Made by a program: the position numbers and the translations under genes
Assembly: GCA_019911985.1 (NCBI GenBank)
Contig: JAIOJO010000205.1
Span: forward strand, 1-6,729
Origin: Sulfuricellaceae bacterium
GTDB lineage: Bacteria > Pseudomonadota > Gammaproteobacteria > Burkholderiales > UBA9220
Reading direction: 5' to 3'
DNA length: 6,729 nucleotides
Shown: positions 5,732 through 6,729 of the stretch, piece by piece
Layout: every line of letters begins with the position of its first letter
Position numbering within the stretch: position 1 is the stretch's first letter
Notes under the pieces: model-generated
Told to the model about the DNA's origin: nothing
The model's input: only the letters and a program-made list of their open reading frames with translations
The model's database searches: none

Positions 5732-6729
5732 CTAAACGCTCAAGGCTTCGAATTCGTGCTTTTCCACGCCATGCTTGGCCCGCTCGTCCCAAGGGTCTTT
5801 CTCCACCGCCAAGGCGGCCAGCATCCGCCGATACAGGGCTAGCCGGCCTTCCGCGTCGTCCAATACTTTGGCCTTGACGTAATCCATGCCGACCCGCTGC
5901 AGCCAATGCACGGTACGGTCCAGGTAACGCGCCTCTTCGCGGTAGAGTTGCAGGAAAGCGCCGCTGTATTCCAATACCTCCTCGGCGGTTTTGACCTTGA
6001 CCAGAAATTCAGCCACTTCGGTCTTGATACCGCCGTTACCGGCGATATAAATTTCCCAACCGGAATCGACCCCGATCACGCCCACGTCCTTGATCGCCGC
6101 CTCGGCGCAATTCCGCGGACAGCCCGACACGGCAAGTTTGACCTTATGCGGCGCCCACATTTTGTAGAAGGTTTTTTCCAGGTCTATGCCCATCTGGGTC
6201 GAATCCTGCGTGCCGAAACGGCACCACTCCGAACCCACGCACGTCTTCACCGTGCGCATCGCTTTGCCGTAAGCATGGCCTGACGGCATGCCGAGATCGG
6301 CCCAAACCTTGGGTAGGTCTTCCTTTTTAACCCCGAGCAGGTCGATCCGTTGGCCGCCGGTCACCTTGACGCTGGGGATTTTGTACTTATCGGCCACATC
6401 CGCGATACGCCTGAGTTCGTCCGGCGTGGTCATGCCGCCCCACATACGCGGCACGACCGAGTAGGTGCCGTCTTTCTGGATGTTGGCATGAGCGCGTTCA
6501 TTGATGAAGCGCGATTGCCAGTCGTCTTTTATCTCGTGCGGCCAGGTCGAAATCAGGTAATAGTTGAGCGCGGGACGGCAGCTCGAACAACCGTCAGGCG
6601 TGCGCCACTCCAAGAAGCGCATGATTGCGGGAATGGACAGCAGCTTGCTGTCGCGGATCGCCTTGCGCACGTCCTCGTGGGTGTGATCCGTGCAGCCGCA
6701 GAGGGATTTGACTTTGGGCGCGGTGGAAT
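5732..6729 (-). CDS. nirB: Nitrite reductase large subunit NirB, C-terminal part (5' end outside window)
   Basis: NirB is the catalytic subunit of the assimilatory or detoxifying nitrite reductase, passing electrons from NAD(P)H through FAD and iron-sulfur centres to siroheme, where nitrite becomes ammonium. Only the last 331 residues are visible; the family runs to roughly 800-850, so the FAD/NAD domains lie to the right of the window. Numbering from the first visible codon: a BFD-like [2Fe-2S] domain with Cys10 and Cys12 (LCGCTDHTHEDV) and Cys47 and Cys50 (GCSSC); then a ferredoxin-like half domain starting near NIQKDGTYSVVPR; then the siroheme/4Fe-4S ligands Cys163 and Cys169 (TCVGSEWC) and Cys203 and Cys207 (SGCPRNC). 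All four cofactor cysteines are present, so the visible part looks functional. The frame is open to the window edge, so a GTG near 6670 is not the true start. The stop is TAG at 5732-5734. nirD follows downstream; the promoter is not visible. Confidence 0.95.
   Translation of the reverse strand, partial: STAPKVKSLCGCTDHTHEDVRKAIRDSKLLSIPAIMRFLEWRTPDGCSSCRPALNYYLISTWPHEIKDDWQSRFINERAHANIQKDGTYSVVPRMWGGMTTPDELRRIADVADKYKIPSVKVTGGQRIDLLGVKKEDLPKVWADLGMPSGHAYGKAMRTVKTCVGSEWCRFGTQDSTQMGIDLEKTFYKMWAPHKVKLAVSGCPRNCAEAAIKDVGVIGVDSGWEIYIAGNGGIKTEVAEFLVKVKTAEEVLEYSGAFLQLYREEARYLDRTVHWLQRVGMDYVKAKVLDDAEGRLALYRRMLAALAVEKDPWDERAKHGVEKHEFEALSV

Noticed and set aside
5618..6283. Long + strand reading frames overlapping nirB and nirD (for example 5906-6283)
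   Set aside because: They lie opposite the well-supported nirB and nirD coding frames and show no independent family features, so they are shadows on the other strand.
6668..6670. GTG as the start codon of a short nirB-like gene
   Set aside because: The same frame stays open to the window edge and encodes family-typical sequence upstream, including the first CxC pair of the BFD-like domain, so the gene simply runs off the window.

Overview
The window looks like ordinary chromosome of a moderately GC-rich gammaproteobacterium. PabB is close to the enterobacterial protein over its whole length, NirB has the canonical siroheme/4Fe-4S reductase layout, and the partial tRNA-Ser encodes its own CCA. 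The C-terminal module of the secreted protease is of a kind I associate with methanotroph-like gammaproteobacteria and with betaproteobacteria, so a Methylococcales-type host is possible, but the sequence does not prove it. I see no transposase, integrase, phage gene or CRISPR array.

Layout from left to right. (1) Positions 1-74 are the 3' part of a tRNA-Ser(GGA) gene on the + strand, followed by about 170 bp without a gene but with two inverted repeats. (2) Two minus-strand genes, probably co-transcribed, come next: a secreted Sel1-repeat protein (1896 to 1006) and a DUF599 membrane protein (946 to 248). (3) A divergent spacer leads to pabB on the + strand, with a preferred start at 2097. 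(4) A gene-free stretch of 339 bp (3474-3812) carries two short operator-like inverted repeats. (5) A secreted trypsin-family serine protease of 440 residues follows (3813-5135), with an unusual insertion of about 95-105 residues inside the catalytic domain and an extra C-terminal module. (6) A convergent junction with a weak hairpin separates it from the minus-strand nitrite reductase genes: nirD (5564 to 5256) and the C-terminal part of nirB, which enters from beyond the right edge and ends at 5732. The 167-bp nirB-nirD gap holds a strong GC-rich hairpin.

The genes do not form one pathway. PabB feeds folate synthesis from chorismate. NirB and NirD together reduce nitrite to ammonium with NAD(P)H, for nitrogen assimilation or nitrite detoxification. 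The protease and the Sel1 protein are exported. No complete new multi-gene system is visible. The most unusual items are the protease architecture, the structured nirB-nirD spacer and the apparently leaderless start of pabB.
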